Counted from the stretch's first letter, positions 36,488-51,230 are shown. The stretch is DNA of 64,000 bases from Piscinibacter lacus (GCF_016735685.1 NZ_JAERRA010000001.1:310001-374000), one strand, 5' to 3'. Numbers and translations are program-made. Notes: a model not told the origin generated them from the letters alone.

Positions 36488-36688
36488 ATGCCCACCCTGC
36501 ATCTGCTGATCCCCGACCTGAGCTGCGGCCACTGTGTCCGCAGCGTGACCGAAGCCGCGCAGGCGCTGGACCCACAGGCCCGCGTGCAGGCCGACCCGTC
36601 CACCAAGCAAGTGGTCATCGCGACCACCGCCGATCCAGCCGCCCTGCGGGCCGCGCTGACGGCCGCCGGCTACCCGCCGCAGGCCTGA
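36488..36688 (+). CDS. Heavy-metal-associated domain protein
   Basis: This is a 66-residue single HMA domain with the metal motif near the N-terminus (SCGHC at residues 12-16, i.e. CxxC with Gly-His inside). The fold pattern beta-alpha-beta-beta-alpha-beta is visible, and it ends AAGYPPQA. It is a likely cytoplasmic copper chaperone of the CopZ type; the GH between the cysteines differs from the usual MTCxxC. No copper pump is nearby. ubiA starts 6 bp after its stop, so the two are co-transcribed. Confidence 0.85.
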   Translation: MPTLHLLIPDLSCGHCVRSVTEAAQALDPQARVQADPSTKQVVIATTADPAALRAALTAAGYPPQA

Positions 36689-36694
36689 GCGCGG

Positions 36695-37600
36695 ATGCGG
36701 ACCCGCCTTTCGGCCCGGCTGGCGCTGTGGCTGGACCTGATCCGCTGGAACCGCCCCGCCGGCTGGCTGCTGCTGCTGTGGCCAACCCTGGCCGCGCTGT
36801 GGCTGGCGGCGGGCGGCTGGCCGGGCTGGCATCTGTTCGGGGTCTTCGTCGCGGGCACGGTGCTGATGCGCAGCGCCGGCTGCTGCGTGAACGATGTGGC
36901 CGATCGCGACTTCGACCGCCATGTGAAGCGCACCGCGCAGCGGCCGGTGACCAGCGGCAGGGTGTCGGTGAAAGAAGCCCTGGCCCTGGGGGCCGGCCTG
37001 GCCCTGCTGGCCTTCGCCCTGGTGCTGACGACGACGCCCGCCGCGGTGGCCTGGTCCTTCGTCGCCCTGGCCGTGACGGTGGCCTATCCCTTTGCCAAGC
37101 GCCTTGTCGCCATGCCGCAGGCCGTGCTGGGCGTGGCCTTCAGCCTCGGCATGCCGATGGCCTTTGCGGCCGTGCACGGCGGCCGGCCTGACGCGGGCCC
37201 CTGGTGGTCGCTGATGCCGGCCTGGGGCTGGGTGCTTTGGACCGGCAACCTGGCCTGGGTGCTGGCCTACGACACCGAGTACGCCATGGTCGACCGCGAC
37301 GACGACCTGAAGATCGGCATCCGCACCTCGGCCCTCACCCTGGGCCGGGCCGATGTGGCGGCGGTGATGGGCTTCTACGCCCTCTTCCTGGCCCTGTGGG
37401 GCGGCGTGGGCGCCTGGCTTGGCCTGGGGGCGGCCTATGCGGCGGGCTGGGCGGCGGCCCTGGCCCAGGTGGGCTGGCATTTCCGCCTGATCCGCGAGCG
37501 CACGCGCGAGGGCTGCTTCGCGGCCTTCCGCGCCAACCACTGGGTCGGCGCCAGCCTGTTCGCCGGCCTGGCGCTTGACCTGGCGCTCCGCCAGCCCTGA
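36695..37600 (+). CDS. ubiA: 4-hydroxybenzoate polyprenyltransferase UbiA
   Basis: UbiA attaches the polyprenyl tail to 4-hydroxybenzoate in ubiquinone synthesis, in the inner membrane. The 301-residue protein has about nine membrane segments and both Asp-rich motifs: [19 protein letters not shown] near residue 68 and [19 protein letters not shown] near residue 192. [16 protein letters not shown] is the usual N-terminal pattern. It follows the HMA gene closely. Confidence 0.95.
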   Translation: MRTRLSARLALWLDLIRWNRPAGWLLLLWPTLAALWLAAGGWPGWHLFGVFVAGTVLMRSAGCCVNDVADRDFDRHVKRTAQRPVTSGRVSVKEALALGAGLALLAFALVLTTTPAAVAWSFVALAVTVAYPFAKRLVAMPQAVLGVAFSLGMPMAFAAVHGGRPDAGPWWSLMPAWGWVLWTGNLAWVLAYDTEYAMVDRDDDLKIGIRTSALTLGRADVAAVMGFYALFLALWGGVGAWLGLGAAYAAGWAAALAQVGWHFRLIRERTREGCFAAFRANHWVGASLFAGLALDLALRQP

Positions 37601-37622
37601 GGGCCGGCGGAGCGTCCCAGCC

Positions 37623-38369
37623 TCAAAGCTGCACGGTGCGGCCAAGGTAGAGGATGGGTCCGGTCGGCCTGCCGATCGGCGAACCGGCCTCGGGCTCCAG
37701 CGTCAGCTCGAAGAGCTGGCGCGCGCCCAGGGTGGGCATGCGCTCGACCGGCAGCTCGACCACCTGGCCGGGCTGCACCAAGCCCAGCGAGGTCGGGCCC
37801 GCCGCGCCCTCGGCCTTGGTCCAGAACTGCAAGGCCTTGCCGGCCGGCACCGCCTCGGGCGGCACGATGGGCACCAGGCGCAAGCGGCCCCCGGCCGTGG
37901 CCTCGACCAGCCAGCCATTGCGCTTGTCGTCCGGCGCCTCCAGCACAGCCAGGTAACGCGGCGCGACGGCGCCGCGTGCATCCCGCTCGACCTGCTCGCT
38001 CAGCATCACGCCCATCACCAGCGCCGCGGCGGTGGCCAGGGCGCTCACGCCCTGCCAGACGCGAAGCCGGCGCCACAGGCTGTCGTTGGCAGCCTCCACG
38101 GCCAGACCATCGACCTCGTCACGCGCTCTCGATGCCGGCAGCCGCGCCTCGATGCGCGACCACAGGCCAGCCGCCGGGGCGGCCGTGCCGACGTGATGGG
38201 CCAGGGGCAGCAGGCGGTCCTGCCAGTAGGCGGTCTCGGCCTGAAGGCCGGCATCGTTGACCAGGGCGGCCTCGAAGGCCTGGCGCTCCTCGGCCGACAG
38301 GGTGCCGAGCACGTATTCGCCGGCCGAGGCCGTGCGCTCGTCTCGATCGGTGAGGTTCATGACAGGCAT
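37623..38369 (-). CDS. Anti-sigma factor, RskA type
   Basis: This is a 248-residue single-pass membrane protein. The N-terminal cytoplasmic anti-sigma domain (about 1-100) starts with a short helix containing AGEYVLGTLSAEER, the membrane segment is around residues 105-125, and the periplasmic RskA domain (about 135-248) has the LQFWTKAEGAAGPTSLGLV and FELTLEPEAGSP patterns. It holds the adjacent ECF sigma factor inactive until a signal triggers release. Its start overlaps the sigma gene by 13 bp, giving tight stoichiometry. There is no HxxxCxxC zinc motif, so it is not a ZAS-type redox sensor. Confidence 0.88.
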   Translation of the reverse strand: MPVMNLTDRDERTASAGEYVLGTLSAEERQAFEAALVNDAGLQAETAYWQDRLLPLAHHVGTAAPAAGLWSRIEARLPASRARDEVDGLAVEAANDSLWRRLRVWQGVSALATAAALVMGVMLSEQVERDARGAVAPRYLAVLEAPDDKRNGWLVEATAGGRLRLVPIVPPEAVPAGKALQFWTKAEGAAGPTSLGLVQPGQVVELPVERMPTLGARQLFELTLEPEAGSPIGRPTGPILYLGRTVQL

Positions 38370-38914
38370 TCCTTCAGCGAAACCAGACCGCGGCGGATCC
38401 AGCTTTTGACCGTCCCCACCGGCGTGGCCAGTTGCAGGGCGATCTGTTCATGGGTGTGGCCTTCGACGAAGGCCCGGACGATGCACTCGCGGCGCTTGGC
38501 CTCCAGCCCGGCCAGGCAGCGCTCGAGCGCGCGCAGCTCGCCCGGCAGGCGCTCGGGGGGCTCGTCGTGCAGGATGGGCAGGGCATCGGCCAGGTCCTCG
38601 ACGGCATCGCCGACGCTGATCTCGCGGCCGGCCTTGCGCTGCACGTCCAGCGCGCGGTGGCGCACCACCGTGTAGATCCAGCCGCGCGCCGAGCCCAGCG
38701 AGCGCTGGTAGCTGCCGGCGCGCTGCCAGATCTGCAGGAAGGCGTCTTGCAGCACGTCATGCGCGGTGTCGCGGTCGCGCACGATGCGCAGCGCCACGCC
38801 GAGCAGCCAGCGCGACTCGCGTTCATAGATCTGGCGCAGCGCAAAGCGCTCGCCGCGGGCGCAGGCTTCAAGGGCTGCGGCATGGTCGAAATCGTCCGGG
38901 GCGGCGGTGGCCAT
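38357..38914 (-). CDS. ECF sigma factor (SigK-like)
   Basis: This is a 185-residue group 4 sigma factor. Region 2 includes AHDVLQDAFLQIWQRAGSY and ARGWIYTVVRHRALDVQRK; region 4 has the helix-turn-helix EGHTHEQIALQLATPVGTVKSWIRRGL. The pairing with an RskA-type anti-sigma places it with the SigK-like ECF group. Its regulon is unknown; I found no clear autoregulated ECF promoter (AAC-type -35) in the 104 bp upstream. Confidence 0.93.
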   Translation of the reverse strand: MATAAPDDFDHAAALEACARGERFALRQIYERESRWLLGVALRIVRDRDTAHDVLQDAFLQIWQRAGSYQRSLGSARGWIYTVVRHRALDVQRKAGREISVGDAVEDLADALPILHDEPPERLPGELRALERCLAGLEAKRRECIVRAFVEGHTHEQIALQLATPVGTVKSWIRRGLVSLKECLS

Positions 38915-39018
38915 CAGCGGGGCTTTCGGGTGCGGGGGGACGGGCGGGAGGCGGATCGCATGCGGCTCGCGAAGGTCCAGGTGGGTCTACGGGAAGCTGC
39001 CGGCGGCGGATGCAGGCC

Positions 39019-39813
39019 TCAAAGGCTGAGGCAGGCCAGCGGATCGTGGCCCTCGGCCTCGCCGCGCCGGCTGTGGCCGCGGGCCAGGCAGACGACGCGG
39101 GTCTGGCCGCCGCCCTCGTGCACGACGGTGTAGTCGTGGCGGCAGTGCAAGTGGCCGTGTATCCACACCGCCGCGGCCGGCAGCAGGGCATCGTCGGCAT
39201 TGCAGAAGCTGGCGGTGGCGGGTTGCGCGCCGTAGCGCGGGTCGGCGCTCCTCAGGCTGGGGGCGAAATGCGTCATCACCACCGTGCTGTGCCAGTGGCC
39301 GGGGTCGGCCGGGTCGGGCGGCGGCGCCTGGCGCAGCGCGGCGGCCAGCCAGGCGCGGCTGTCGAGCGCCTCCTCGCGCACGGCCGCCGCGTCGAAGGGC
39401 AGGCCGTTGCGCGTGCTGCGCATCACGTCGACGAAGTAGCGCGCGGCGCGCAGGGCCTTGTCGCGGCGCGAGGGGCCGAAGAGGTCGAAGTCGCACCAGC
39501 GGGTGCAGGCCAGCAGGCGGTGGCGACGGCCGTCGGCGCCTTGCAGCAGCACGGCCTCCTTTTCTAGCAGCCGGATGCCCAGGCCCTGCAGGTGCGCGCG
39601 CAGCGCGGGCCAGGCCTCGTTCCACTCGCGCTGGTCGAACTCATGGTTGCCGGCAATCGCATAGACCGGCACCGGCCAGCCCGCGAACTTGCGGTAGCCC
39701 TCCCAGCCGGCGTCGATGTCGCCGGCCAGCAGCAGAGCCTCCGCGCCCGGCGCGGGCACGGGCGTGAAGTCCTCGGTTTCCAGGTGCAGGTCGGACAGGA
39801 TCTGCAGGCGCAT
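39019..39813 (-). CDS. Calcineurin-like metallophosphoesterase
   Basis: This is a 264-residue phosphoesterase with two-metal site motifs in order: LSDLHLE, LLLAGDIDAG, AIAGNHEFD, MTHFAPS and IHGHLHCRHDY. Such proteins hydrolyse phosphodiesters or phosphomonoesters; the substrate cannot be guessed. It lies head-to-tail after the SEC-C gene with a 33-bp gap, and 105 bp upstream of the sigma gene on the same strand. Confidence 0.9.
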   Translation of the reverse strand: MRLQILSDLHLETEDFTPVPAPGAEALLLAGDIDAGWEGYRKFAGWPVPVYAIAGNHEFDQREWNEAWPALRAHLQGLGIRLLEKEAVLLQGADGRRHRLLACTRWCDFDLFGPSRRDKALRAARYFVDVMRSTRNGLPFDAAAVREEALDSRAWLAAALRQAPPPDPADPGHWHSTVVMTHFAPSLRSADPRYGAQPATASFCNADDALLPAAAVWIHGHLHCRHDYTVVHEGGGQTRVVCLARGHSRRGEAEGHDPLACLSL

Positions 39814-39846
39814 GGCGCGGCGGCCCTCAGCCGGCGGCGGCCGGGC

Positions 39847-40653
<807 letters not shown>

Positions 40654-40681
40654 CGGGGCATTGTCGGCCAGCCGACCGGCA

Positions 40682-42091
40682 TCACTTGCCGATGCAGAAG
40701 CGGCCGAAGATTTCGCCGAGCAGCTCGTCAGCCGTGGTGTGGCCGGTGATCGCGCCGAGCGCGTCGTGGGCGGCGCGCAGTTCCTCGGCCAGCAGTTCCA
40801 GCGGCGCCCCGGGCGCGTCGAGCAGCGCGCGGGCGGCGGCCAGGTGCCCGGCGGTGGCGGCCAGGGCATCGAGGTGGCGCGCGCGGGCGATGAAGCTGCC
40901 CTCCCCGGCCGGCTGGGCGCCGGCGGCCTGCAGCAGGCGCTGGCGCAGGGCCTCCAGGCCGGCGCCGCTGCGGGTCGACAGGCTGAGTGCGCCCTCGGGC
41001 GGCGGCGTGTCGAGCAGGTCGGCCTTGTTCCAGACCGCCAGCACCGTGTGGGCGCCGGCTTCGGCCAAGCCGGCGGCGATGCGCGCATCGGCGGCGTCGT
41101 ACTCGGGCTGGCCGCGGCGGCCCAGGTCGCGCAGGAAGATCACCGCATCGGCTTCGGCGATGGCCGCCCAACTGCGGGCGATGCCCAGGCGCTCGACCTC
41201 GTCAGCCGTGTCCTCGTCGCGGCGCAGGCCGGCGGTGTCGGTGATGTGCAGGGGCAGGCCGCCGATTTGCAGCGATTCGGAGATGCTGTCGCGCGTGGTG
41301 CCGGGAATCGGCGTGACGATGGCCCGCTCGGCCCCGGCCAGCGCATTCAGCAGCGAGCTCTTGCCGACGTTCGGCTGGCCGGCCAGCACCACGCGCAGGC
41401 CGTCGCGCAGCAGCACGCCCTGCCGGGCGCGGGCGCGCAGCGCGGCCAGCGCCTCCTCCAGCGCGGCCAGGCGCGGGCGGGCGCGGGCTTGTTCGAGAAA
41501 GTCGAGGTCCTCTTCGGGGAAGTCGAGCGTGGCCTCGACCAGGGCGCGCAGCTCGATCAGGCGCTCGCGCAGCGCAGCGATGCCCTGCGAGAAGGCGCCG
41601 GCCAGCGCACGGCTGGCACTGCGGGCTGCGGCCTCGGTGCTGGCGTCGATCAGGTCGGCCACGGCCTCGGCCTGGGTCAGGTCCAGCTTGCCGTTCAGCC
41701 AGGCCCGGCGGGTGAACTCGCCCGGGTCGGCCAGGCGCAGCCGGGGCAGTGCCGCTGGGCCCTCGGCGGGGGCGGCGGTCTCCAGGCAGCGTGCCAGCAG
41801 CAGGTCCAGCAGCACCGGGCCACCATGGGCCTGAAGCTCCAGCACATGCTCGCCCGTGGCGCTGTGCGGGGCCGGGAAATGCAGGGCCAGGCCCTGGTCG
41901 AGCAACTGCCCCGCCGCATCGCGGAAGGGCAGGTAATGCGCATGGCGCGGCTGCAGGGCCTGGCCGAACAGGGCGTGGATCAAGCCCTCCAGCGGCTGCG
42001 GCGAGGAGATGCGCACGATGCCGATGGCCCCGCGCCCAGGCGCGGTGGCCAGGGCCAGGATGGGGTCGTCCAGGGTGGCCAGGGGGTTCAT
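40682..42091 (-). CDS. mnmE: tRNA modification GTPase MnmE
   Basis: MnmE is the GTPase partner of MnmG in making cmnm5U34. The 469-residue protein has the tetrahydrofolate-binding N-terminal domain ([13 protein letters not shown]), G1 [14 protein letters not shown], the TTRDS G2 region, DTAGLR G3, NKADLL G4, and the C-terminal FCIGK with the catalytic cysteine. The start at 42091 is the family N-terminus; the frame is open upstream into yidC. It is in the usual leftward origin block, downstream of yidC. Confidence 0.97.
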   Translation of the reverse strand: MNPLATLDDPILALATAPGRGAIGIVRISSPQPLEGLIHALFGQALQPRHAHYLPFRDAAGQLLDQGLALHFPAPHSATGEHVLELQAHGGPVLLDLLLARCLETAAPAEGPAALPRLRLADPGEFTRRAWLNGKLDLTQAEAVADLIDASTEAAARSASRALAGAFSQGIAALRERLIELRALVEATLDFPEEDLDFLEQARARPRLAALEEALAALRARARQGVLLRDGLRVVLAGQPNVGKSSLLNALAGAERAIVTPIPGTTRDSISESLQIGGLPLHITDTAGLRRDEDTADEVERLGIARSWAAIAEADAVIFLRDLGRRGQPEYDAADARIAAGLAEAGAHTVLAVWNKADLLDTPPPEGALSLSTRSGAGLEALRQRLLQAAGAQPAGEGSFIARARHLDALAATAGHLAAARALLDAPGAPLELLAEELRAAHDALGAITGHTTADELLGEIFGRFCIGK

Positions 42092-42168
42092 GCGCGGATT
42101 CTGCGGGGCCGGAAACAGCGACGCCCCGGGGCCGGGGCCGCGGGGCGTCGCTGCGCTTCCGTGCAGGC

Positions 42169-43836
42169 TCAGTTCACGCCGAGCTTGCGGTTGATGACCC
42201 ACTGCTGCGCGATCGACAGCAGGTTGTTGGTGATCCAGTAGAGCACCAGGCCCGCCGGGAAGAAGAAGAACATCACCGAGAAGATCATCGGCATGATCCA
42301 CATCATCTTGGCCTGCATGGGATCCGGCGGGGTCGGGTTCAGCCAGGTCTGCAGCAGGGTGGAGGCGGTCATCACCACCGGCAGGATGTAGTACGGGTCC
42401 TTGATCGACAGGTCGCTGATCCAGCCGATCCAGGGCGCGCCGCGCATCTCGACGCTGGACAGCAGCACCCAGTAGAGCGCGATGAAGACGGGGATCTGGA
42501 CCAGGATGGGCAGGCAGCCGCCGAGCGGGTTGACCTTCTCCTCCCGGTAGAGCTTCATCATCTCCTGCTGCATTTCCTGCGGCTTGTCCTTCAGGCGCTC
42601 GCGCATCGCCATCACCCGCGGGCTGACGGCCTTCATCTTGGCCATCGAGCGGTAGGCGCTGGCATTGAGCCAGTAGAAGGCGGCCTTGAGCAGCACGACC
42701 AGCGCGACGATGGCCCAGCCCCAGTTGCCGATCAGGCCATGCAGCTTGTCGAGCAGCCAGAACAGCGGCTTGGCCAGGATGGTGACCCAGCCGTAGTCCT
42801 TGACCAGCTCCAGGCCGGGGGCCAGGGCGGCGAGCTTGTTCTCTTCCTGCGGGCCGACGAAGAGCTGGCTGTCGAAGCGCAGGCTGGCGCCCGGGGCCAG
42901 CTCGCCCAGCGGGAAGATCTGGCCCAGGGCGTAGAGGTTGGTGTCGACCTTCTTGGTATAGAACTCGCGCGGCTTGCTGTCGGCATGCAGCCAGGCGCTG
43001 GCGAAGTAGTGCTGGACCATCGCGATCCAGCCGTCGCTCGAGGTCTTGGGGTGCTCGGCCTGGCCCTTCTCGATGTCCTCGAAGTCGATCTTCCGGAACT
43101 TGTCCAGCTCGGTGTAGAGGGCCGGGCCGGTGAAGGTCTGGTAGAAGCTCGACTCGCCGGGGGGCGGGTTGCCGTCGCGAACGAGCTGCTGGTAAAGCTG
43201 CGGACGCAGGGCCTCGCTGCCCTCGTTCTGAAGCTCGTGGCGCACGGCGATGACAAAACTGCCGCGGCTGAAGCGCAGGATCTTGCGCAGCTTCAGGCCC
43301 TGGCTGCCCTGGGCGGTGAAGACCAGCTCCAGCGCGTCGGCTCCCGGAGCGAGCGTGGTGGGGCCCGGCTCAAGCTGGAAGGTGCTGAGGTGGGTGGGCA
43401 GGTCGGGTTCACCGACCAGGCCGGTCTGCGCCAGGTAGACACGCTCGGCCGAGCGGTCGAGCAGCACCGCGTTCTGGCCCGGCTTCTGGGCATCGTGGTA
43501 GCCCAGCAGCTCGACCCGCACGATGTCGGCCCCGCGGTGATCGACCGTGACCTTCAGGGCGTCGGTGGTGACGGTGACCGTCGGCGTCGTGCTGGCGGCG
43601 GTCGAGGCGGCCGGCGGGGTGGCGCCTGCCTCCACGCCCAGCGCGCTGGGCGTGGGCAGGGCGGCGGCAGCGGCCGAGCTGCCCGTCGGCGGCGCAGCCG
43701 AAGCGGCCGCTTGCTGCGTCGGCGTCGGCATGCCGAAGAGGGTGGGCTGGCCGGTGTGGCGATTCCACGCGTCCCACAGCAGGACCAGCGACATCAGGAA
43801 GACCACCCAGAGGATGGTGCGGCGCATATCGGTCAT
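42169..43836 (-). CDS. yidC: Membrane protein insertase YidC
   Basis: YidC inserts proteins into the inner membrane alone or with SecYEG. The 555-residue protein has the N-terminal anchor ([20 protein letters not shown]), a large periplasmic beta-domain, and five C-terminal membrane segments with [21 protein letters not shown] and [24 protein letters not shown]. An Ala/Pro-rich stretch (about residues 35-75) follows the first anchor. yidD overlaps its start by 4 bp. Confidence 0.97.
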   Translation of the reverse strand: MTDMRRTILWVVFLMSLVLLWDAWNRHTGQPTLFGMPTPTQQAAASAAPPTGSSAAAAALPTPSALGVEAGATPPAASTAASTTPTVTVTTDALKVTVDHRGADIVRVELLGYHDAQKPGQNAVLLDRSAERVYLAQTGLVGEPDLPTHLSTFQLEPGPTTLAPGADALELVFTAQGSQGLKLRKILRFSRGSFVIAVRHELQNEGSEALRPQLYQQLVRDGNPPPGESSFYQTFTGPALYTELDKFRKIDFEDIEKGQAEHPKTSSDGWIAMVQHYFASAWLHADSKPREFYTKKVDTNLYALGQIFPLGELAPGASLRFDSQLFVGPQEENKLAALAPGLELVKDYGWVTILAKPLFWLLDKLHGLIGNWGWAIVALVVLLKAAFYWLNASAYRSMAKMKAVSPRVMAMRERLKDKPQEMQQEMMKLYREEKVNPLGGCLPILVQIPVFIALYWVLLSSVEMRGAPWIGWISDLSIKDPYYILPVVMTASTLLQTWLNPTPPDPMQAKMMWIMPMIFSVMFFFFPAGLVLYWITNNLLSIAQQWVINRKLGVN

Positions 43837-44144
43837 GGCGTGATTTCAGACGATGAAGATGACGAGGGCGGGTCGCTGTGTGGGCGCAGCAACCAGCCGG
43901 GCGCCAGGTGCTGGGGCACCGGATCGCAGCCCCCGGCGCAAGCCGGATGGCAGCGCAGCAGCCTGCGGGCCGTCAGCAAGCCGCCGCGGGCCGCGCCGTG
44001 CCGCTCGATCGCTTCCAGCCCGTAGACAGAGCAGGTGGGCGTGAAGCGGCAAGCGCTGCCGATCCAGGGGCTGAGCAGCAGGCGATAGGCCTGGAGCAGG
44101 CCGCGCAGGGCGCGGGCCGGCCAGGACAGCGAAGGGGAATTCAT
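43833..44144 (-). CDS. yidD: Membrane protein insertion efficiency factor YidD
   Basis: This is a 103-residue YidD. The hallmark YRLLLSPWIGSACRFTPTCS with its cysteines is at residues 20-39, and RRLLRCHPACAGGCDPVP follows. The tail is Ser-rich. It overlaps rnpA on one side and yidC on the other, each by 4 bp, so all four genes from rpmH are coupled. Confidence 0.95.
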   Translation of the reverse strand: MNSPSLSWPARALRGLLQAYRLLLSPWIGSACRFTPTCSVYGLEAIERHGAARGGLLTARRLLRCHPACAGGCDPVPQHLAPGWLLRPHSDPPSSSSSSEITP

Positions 44145-44602
44145 CGCTTGCGCCCCGCAGCCGCGTCGCCGAACAAGGCCTGGATCTCGGCACGGACGAC
44201 GTCCCGCAGCGCCTGCGAAGCCGCGCTGGGAAAGCTTGTCCGCTCATAGCCCGTGCGCAGGCGCAGCACCCAGTCCCCCGGGGGGAGCTGGGCGGTGGCG
44301 GCGGCAAAGCAGACCTTGGCCTGGCGGCGGATGAGGTTACGCGTCACCGCCCGGCGGGCCTGCTTCTTCGGCAGGATCAGGCCGATGCGGTGGGTGTCGT
44401 CCACAGCCCGCGGTCGCTGCGCGCCGGGGGCTGTTGACAAGTCGGTGGACGACACGACCGGCGCCGGGGCTTGGTGGTGGAGCACGAAATGCGCACTCCG
44501 CGCACGGGGACGCGTGGCAAGCACAGCCTGGAAGGCCGGCGCCCCGCTCAGGCTGGCATGGCGTGACCGCAGGTCGGGAGACCCCGGATCACCGGACGAC
44601 AC
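44141..44602 (-). CDS. rnpA: Ribonuclease P protein component
   Basis: RnpA is the protein subunit of RNase P and assists 5' maturation of tRNA precursors. The conserved RNA-binding block [22 protein letters not shown] is clear near the centre, with VLRLRTGYE after it. The start is uncertain: a GTG at 44602, 19 bp after rpmH, gives 153 residues and was preferred; another GTG at 44653 would overlap rpmH. Either way it has a longer N-terminus than the E. coli protein. It belongs to the rpmH operon. Confidence 0.88.
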   Translation of the reverse strand: MSSGDPGSPDLRSRHASLSGAPAFQAVLATRPRARSAHFVLHHQAPAPVVSSTDLSTAPGAQRPRAVDDTHRIGLILPKKQARRAVTRNLIRRQAKVCFAAATAQLPPGDWVLRLRTGYERTSFPSAASQALRDVVRAEIQALFGDAAAGRKR

Positions 44603-44621
44603 GGCCCTGCGTGCCGCCAGA

Positions 44622-44756
44622 TCAGACGGCCAGGCGCTTGCGGCCCTTGGCACGACGGGCCTTGATGACCTGCCGACCGCCGCGGGTCTTCATGCGGACG
44701 AGGAAGCCGTGGGTGCGGGCACGACGGGTCTTGGAAGGCTGGTAGGTACGCTTCAT
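44622..44756 (-). CDS. rpmH: 50S ribosomal protein L34
   Basis: The 44-residue L34 begins [18 protein letters not shown] and ends KGRKRLAV, matching the bacterial family from start to stop. It lies beside rnpA and opposite dnaA, the normal place for rpmH. It is the first gene of the leftward origin-side operon and must be driven from the 44757-45131 gap. Confidence 0.98.
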   Translation of the reverse strand: MKRTYQPSKTRRARTHGFLVRMKTRGGRQVIKARRAKGRKRLAV

Positions 44757-45052
44757 GATGATCCTCGGGCGCCGGCAGGTCGCAAACCCGGGCGCATCGT
44801 TCGACAGGGAACAGAGAAAAAGACAGGTCGCAGGGCACGCTGGGCCAAAGCCGGCGTGTCGCAGCGACGGTTTGCCGGCCCGATCGGCCGGATCCTCCGC
44901 AAGGCGAAAGCCCGAGGCCGGGCCGCCGCATCACGCGGAAAACCCGCAATTACAACACAGCCCGCATGCGCAGCAGCGCAAGGCATGCGCGCGCTGCGTG
45001 AGAAGGACGACTTCCCGGCCGCCTGTCAAGCCACAACTTGCACTCCACAGGC

Positions 45053-45061
45053 TGTGGATAA
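45053..45061 (-). promoter_or_regulatory. DnaA box (perfect)
   Basis: TGTGGATAA is the exact reverse complement of the consensus TTATCCACA and lies 71 bp upstream of dnaA. Confidence 0.85.
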
Positions 45062-45113
45062 GTCCTGCCGGGCGGGGCTTGGCAGGTCTAGAATCCGGCC
45101 GCTCCGAAGCCCC

Positions 45114-45122
45114 TTGTCCACA
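45114..45122 (+). promoter_or_regulatory. DnaA box (one mismatch)
   Basis: TTGTCCACA differs from the consensus at one position and ends 9 bp before the dnaA start. Confidence 0.65.
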
Positions 45123-45131
45123 AGCGATCCG

Positions 45132-46529
<1,398 letters not shown>

Positions 46530-46655
46530 ATGCGGCGCGACGGCTGCCCGAGAGCCGGCACAAGCTCCTGCGCACCCGCCCCCGCACCCTTCTAGACCTG
46601 TTGAAAACCGGCGTCAAAGCACAAAGCTGTGGATCGTTTGCGGACAACTTCAGGC

Positions 46656-46664
46656 TTATCCACA
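46656..46664 (+). promoter_or_regulatory. DnaA box (perfect)
   Basis: TTATCCACA is an exact consensus box in the dnaA-dnaN gap. Confidence 0.85.
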
Positions 46665-46773
46665 GCTTCGGGCCGTCGCGCTGACTTGTTCATCCGCGCG
46701 GCACATCGGCGGCTGCCGGCATCCACAGACCTTCGCGAAGGCTAAACCCGCGCCGAAACGGGCGAAAATCGCC

Positions 46774-46782
46774 TTGTCCACA
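46774..46782 (+). promoter_or_regulatory. DnaA box (one mismatch)
   Basis: TTGTCCACA is the same variant as the box just before dnaA, and lies 42 bp before the dnaN start. Confidence 0.65.
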
Positions 46783-46824
46783 GGCAGAAGCCGCCTCTAC
46801 GACTACGACCATCTTGAGGATTCC

Positions 46825-47931
46825 ATGATTGTGTTGAAAGCACCGCAGGACAAGCTGCTCGCCACCTTGCAAACCGTGGCCGGCATCGTCGAAAGGCGAC
46901 ACACGCTGCCCGTGCTCGCCAACGTCCTGCTGCGCAAGCACAATGGCCAGATCGAACTGACCACGAGCGACCTTGAGATCCAGATCCGCACCCGGGCCAG
47001 CTTCGACGGCGATGCGGAAGACGCGTCGACCACCGTCGGCGCCAAGAAGCTGATCGACATCCTTCGCTCGCTGCCCAGCGACCAGACGGTCAGCCTCAAG
47101 GCCGAGCAGAACAAGCTGGTCCTCAGCGGCGGCAAGAGCCGCTTCAGCTTGCAGACCCTGCCGCCCGAGGACTTCCCCCTCGTCCAAGAGGCCGCCGACT
47201 TCGGCCCTGCCTTCGCGGTGCCGCAGAAGGTGCTGAAGGCCCTGATCGCGCAGGTGCACTTCGCGATGGCGGTTCATGACATCCGCTACTACCTCAACGG
47301 CATCCTCTTCGTCGCCGAAGGCCAGTCGCTGACCCTGGTGGCGACCGATGGTCACCGCCTGGCCCTGGCCCGCGCCACGCTGGAAACCGACTGTCCGAAG
47401 CAGGAAGTCATCCTGCCGCGCAAGACGGTGCTGGAGCTGCAACGCCTCCTCAAGGACGACGACAGCCCCATCGAAATGCGCTTTGCCGGCAACCAGGCGC
47501 GCTTCGACTTCAGCGGCCTGGAGTTCGTCACCAAGCTGGTCGAAGGCAAGTTCCCGGACTACCAGCGCGTGATCCCCAAGGGCCACCGCAACTTCATCAC
47601 CCTGGGCCGTGCCACCCTGCTCTCGGCCCTGCAGCGCGCGGCCATCCTTACCAGCGAGAAGTTCAAGGGCGTGCGGCTCAACATCGAGCCCGGCCTGTTG
47701 CGCATTGCCTCCAGCAATGCCGAGCAGGAAGAAGCCAAGGAAGAGCTTGAGATCGACTATGGCGGCGACGCCATCGAGATCGGCTTCAACGTCAGCTACC
47801 TGATGGACGTGCTCGCCAACATGGACCAGGAGATGGTGACCCTGGCCCTGCAGGACGCGAACAGCTCGGTGCTGATCACCGTGCCCGGTGGCGAGGACTT
47901 CAAGTACGTCGTGATGCCCATGCGCATCTGA
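46825..47931 (+). CDS. dnaN: DNA polymerase III beta sliding clamp
   Basis: This is the ring-shaped clamp that tethers DNA polymerases. The 368 residues form three clamp domains. Family blocks include VERRHTLPVLANVLL, LVATDGHRLALA (central) and the C-terminal VVMPMRI that ends all such clamps and forms part of the ligand pocket. The ATG at 46825 has TTGAGGA ahead of it. Confidence 0.98.
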   Translation: MIVLKAPQDKLLATLQTVAGIVERRHTLPVLANVLLRKHNGQIELTTSDLEIQIRTRASFDGDAEDASTTVGAKKLIDILRSLPSDQTVSLKAEQNKLVLSGGKSRFSLQTLPPEDFPLVQEAADFGPAFAVPQKVLKALIAQVHFAMAVHDIRYYLNGILFVAEGQSLTLVATDGHRLALARATLETDCPKQEVILPRKTVLELQRLLKDDDSPIEMRFAGNQARFDFSGLEFVTKLVEGKFPDYQRVIPKGHRNFITLGRATLLSALQRAAILTSEKFKGVRLNIEPGLLRIASSNAEQEEAKEELEIDYGGDAIEIGFNVSYLMDVLANMDQEMVTLALQDANSSVLITVPGGEDFKYVVMPMRI

Positions 47932-47974
47932 GCCCCGGAGGCCCGACCCCTGGCGGGCGGGCCTCGCGGCGTGA

Positions 47975-50584
<2,610 letters not shown>

Positions 50585-50614
50585 GACAGGCCCTGCAAGA
50601 TGCAGGCGGGGTGA

Positions 50615-50650
50615 AGCAAAACGCCGCGGCTTCTGTCGCGGCGTTTTGCT
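50615..50650 (+). terminator. Terminator after gyrB
   Basis: AGCAAAACGCCGCG and CGCGGCGTTTTGCT form a perfect 14-bp stem with an 8-base loop, 30 bp after the gyrB stop. The T run lies within the descending arm, so this is a symmetric, probably bidirectional terminator. Confidence 0.85.
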
Positions 50651-51230
50651 TTGGGGGGGGTGATCGTCGGAAGGCGCATGCATCCGGGCCCGAGGGTGTG
50701 CCGCTGCCGTGTTGCCGTTGGGCCGCCTAACGCGCCGTTGCAAGCCCTCGCAAGAAGGGGTTGTGTGGTCCCTATGCCTTGGAAGCAGGTCACGGTAGGC
50801 TCAAGGCATCTTGAACATTCGGCGTCATGTGGCGAGTGCTGCTGTGATGCCTAAAGTACTACAAGGGCTTCCCCACGAATAGCAACAAGAAAACCAGCCG
50901 ATCTTGTTGGCGCAGCCAACGAGGTCGGAACTCGGGGTCTTGAATCGCCGCCAGCGTTTGGGGTTTGATCGTTGTCTGCAGAGCAAGTGCGGACTGGGGT
51001 TACTACAAACGGTCATTGCGGCAGCTTCAAAGTGCTGCGGACCCTGATGTGAAGACGCGCGCGGGGGTTCTCAATCGTTAGTCGGAGCCGGTTTTCCGCT
51101 CCCTTGAATTAACCAGAACCACCCCGCACAGGTCCAACCTTTGCTCATCAACGACAGGCCGGTCATGCGGCGGAAGAAATCGGTGTTGTGGTCTCCGGTT
51201 GAGCAGGTTGATCGGTGGGCAGCGTGCCGC
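50651..51230. other. Decayed accessory DNA between gyrB and IS110
   Basis: No intact gene is seen in these 580 bp. GCCTAACGCGCCGTTGCAAG (50726-50745) looks like the 5' part of an integron attC site, and GATGCCTAA recurs at 50847-50855. From about 50946 an open frame without a start runs to TAG at 51083 and reads like a protein C-terminus (ADWGYYKRSLRQLQSA), probably a gene remnant. A diverged copy of 50987-51066 lies at 53891-53966. Confidence 0.4.

Larger units (their letters stand above)
44757..45131. promoter_or_regulatory. Divergent rpmH/dnaA control region with DnaA boxes
   Basis: This 375-bp gap drives rpmH leftward and dnaA rightward. It holds a perfect DnaA box, TGTGGATAA (45053-45061), and a one-mismatch box, TTGTCCACA (45114-45122), 10 bp before the dnaA ATG. 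TAGAAT (45089-45094) is a good -10 candidate for dnaA; a convincing -35 is lacking. The box near the start suggests DnaA autoregulation. Confidence 0.65.
46530..46824. other. Probable oriC (dnaA-dnaN intergenic region)
   Basis: This 295-bp gap contains one perfect DnaA box (TTATCCACA, 46656-46664), one one-mismatch box (TTGTCCACA, 46774-46782) and two weaker ones (TGTGGATCG at 46628-46636, GCATCCACA at 46719-46727), in a stretch less GC-rich than the genes around it. Together with two boxes before dnaA, this makes the dnaA flanks the likely origin. The AT-rich unwinding element is not obvious, so the exact opening site is not assigned. Confidence 0.7.

Noticed and set aside
44603..44653. Upstream GTG start for rnpA giving 170 residues
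   Set aside because: It would overlap rpmH by 32 bp and add a sequence not like RnpA; the GTG at 44602 fits the operon better, though not decisively.
50825..51016. 63-codon minus-strand frame after gyrB
   Set aside because: No ribosome site, no recognisable features, and it lies in decayed DNA.
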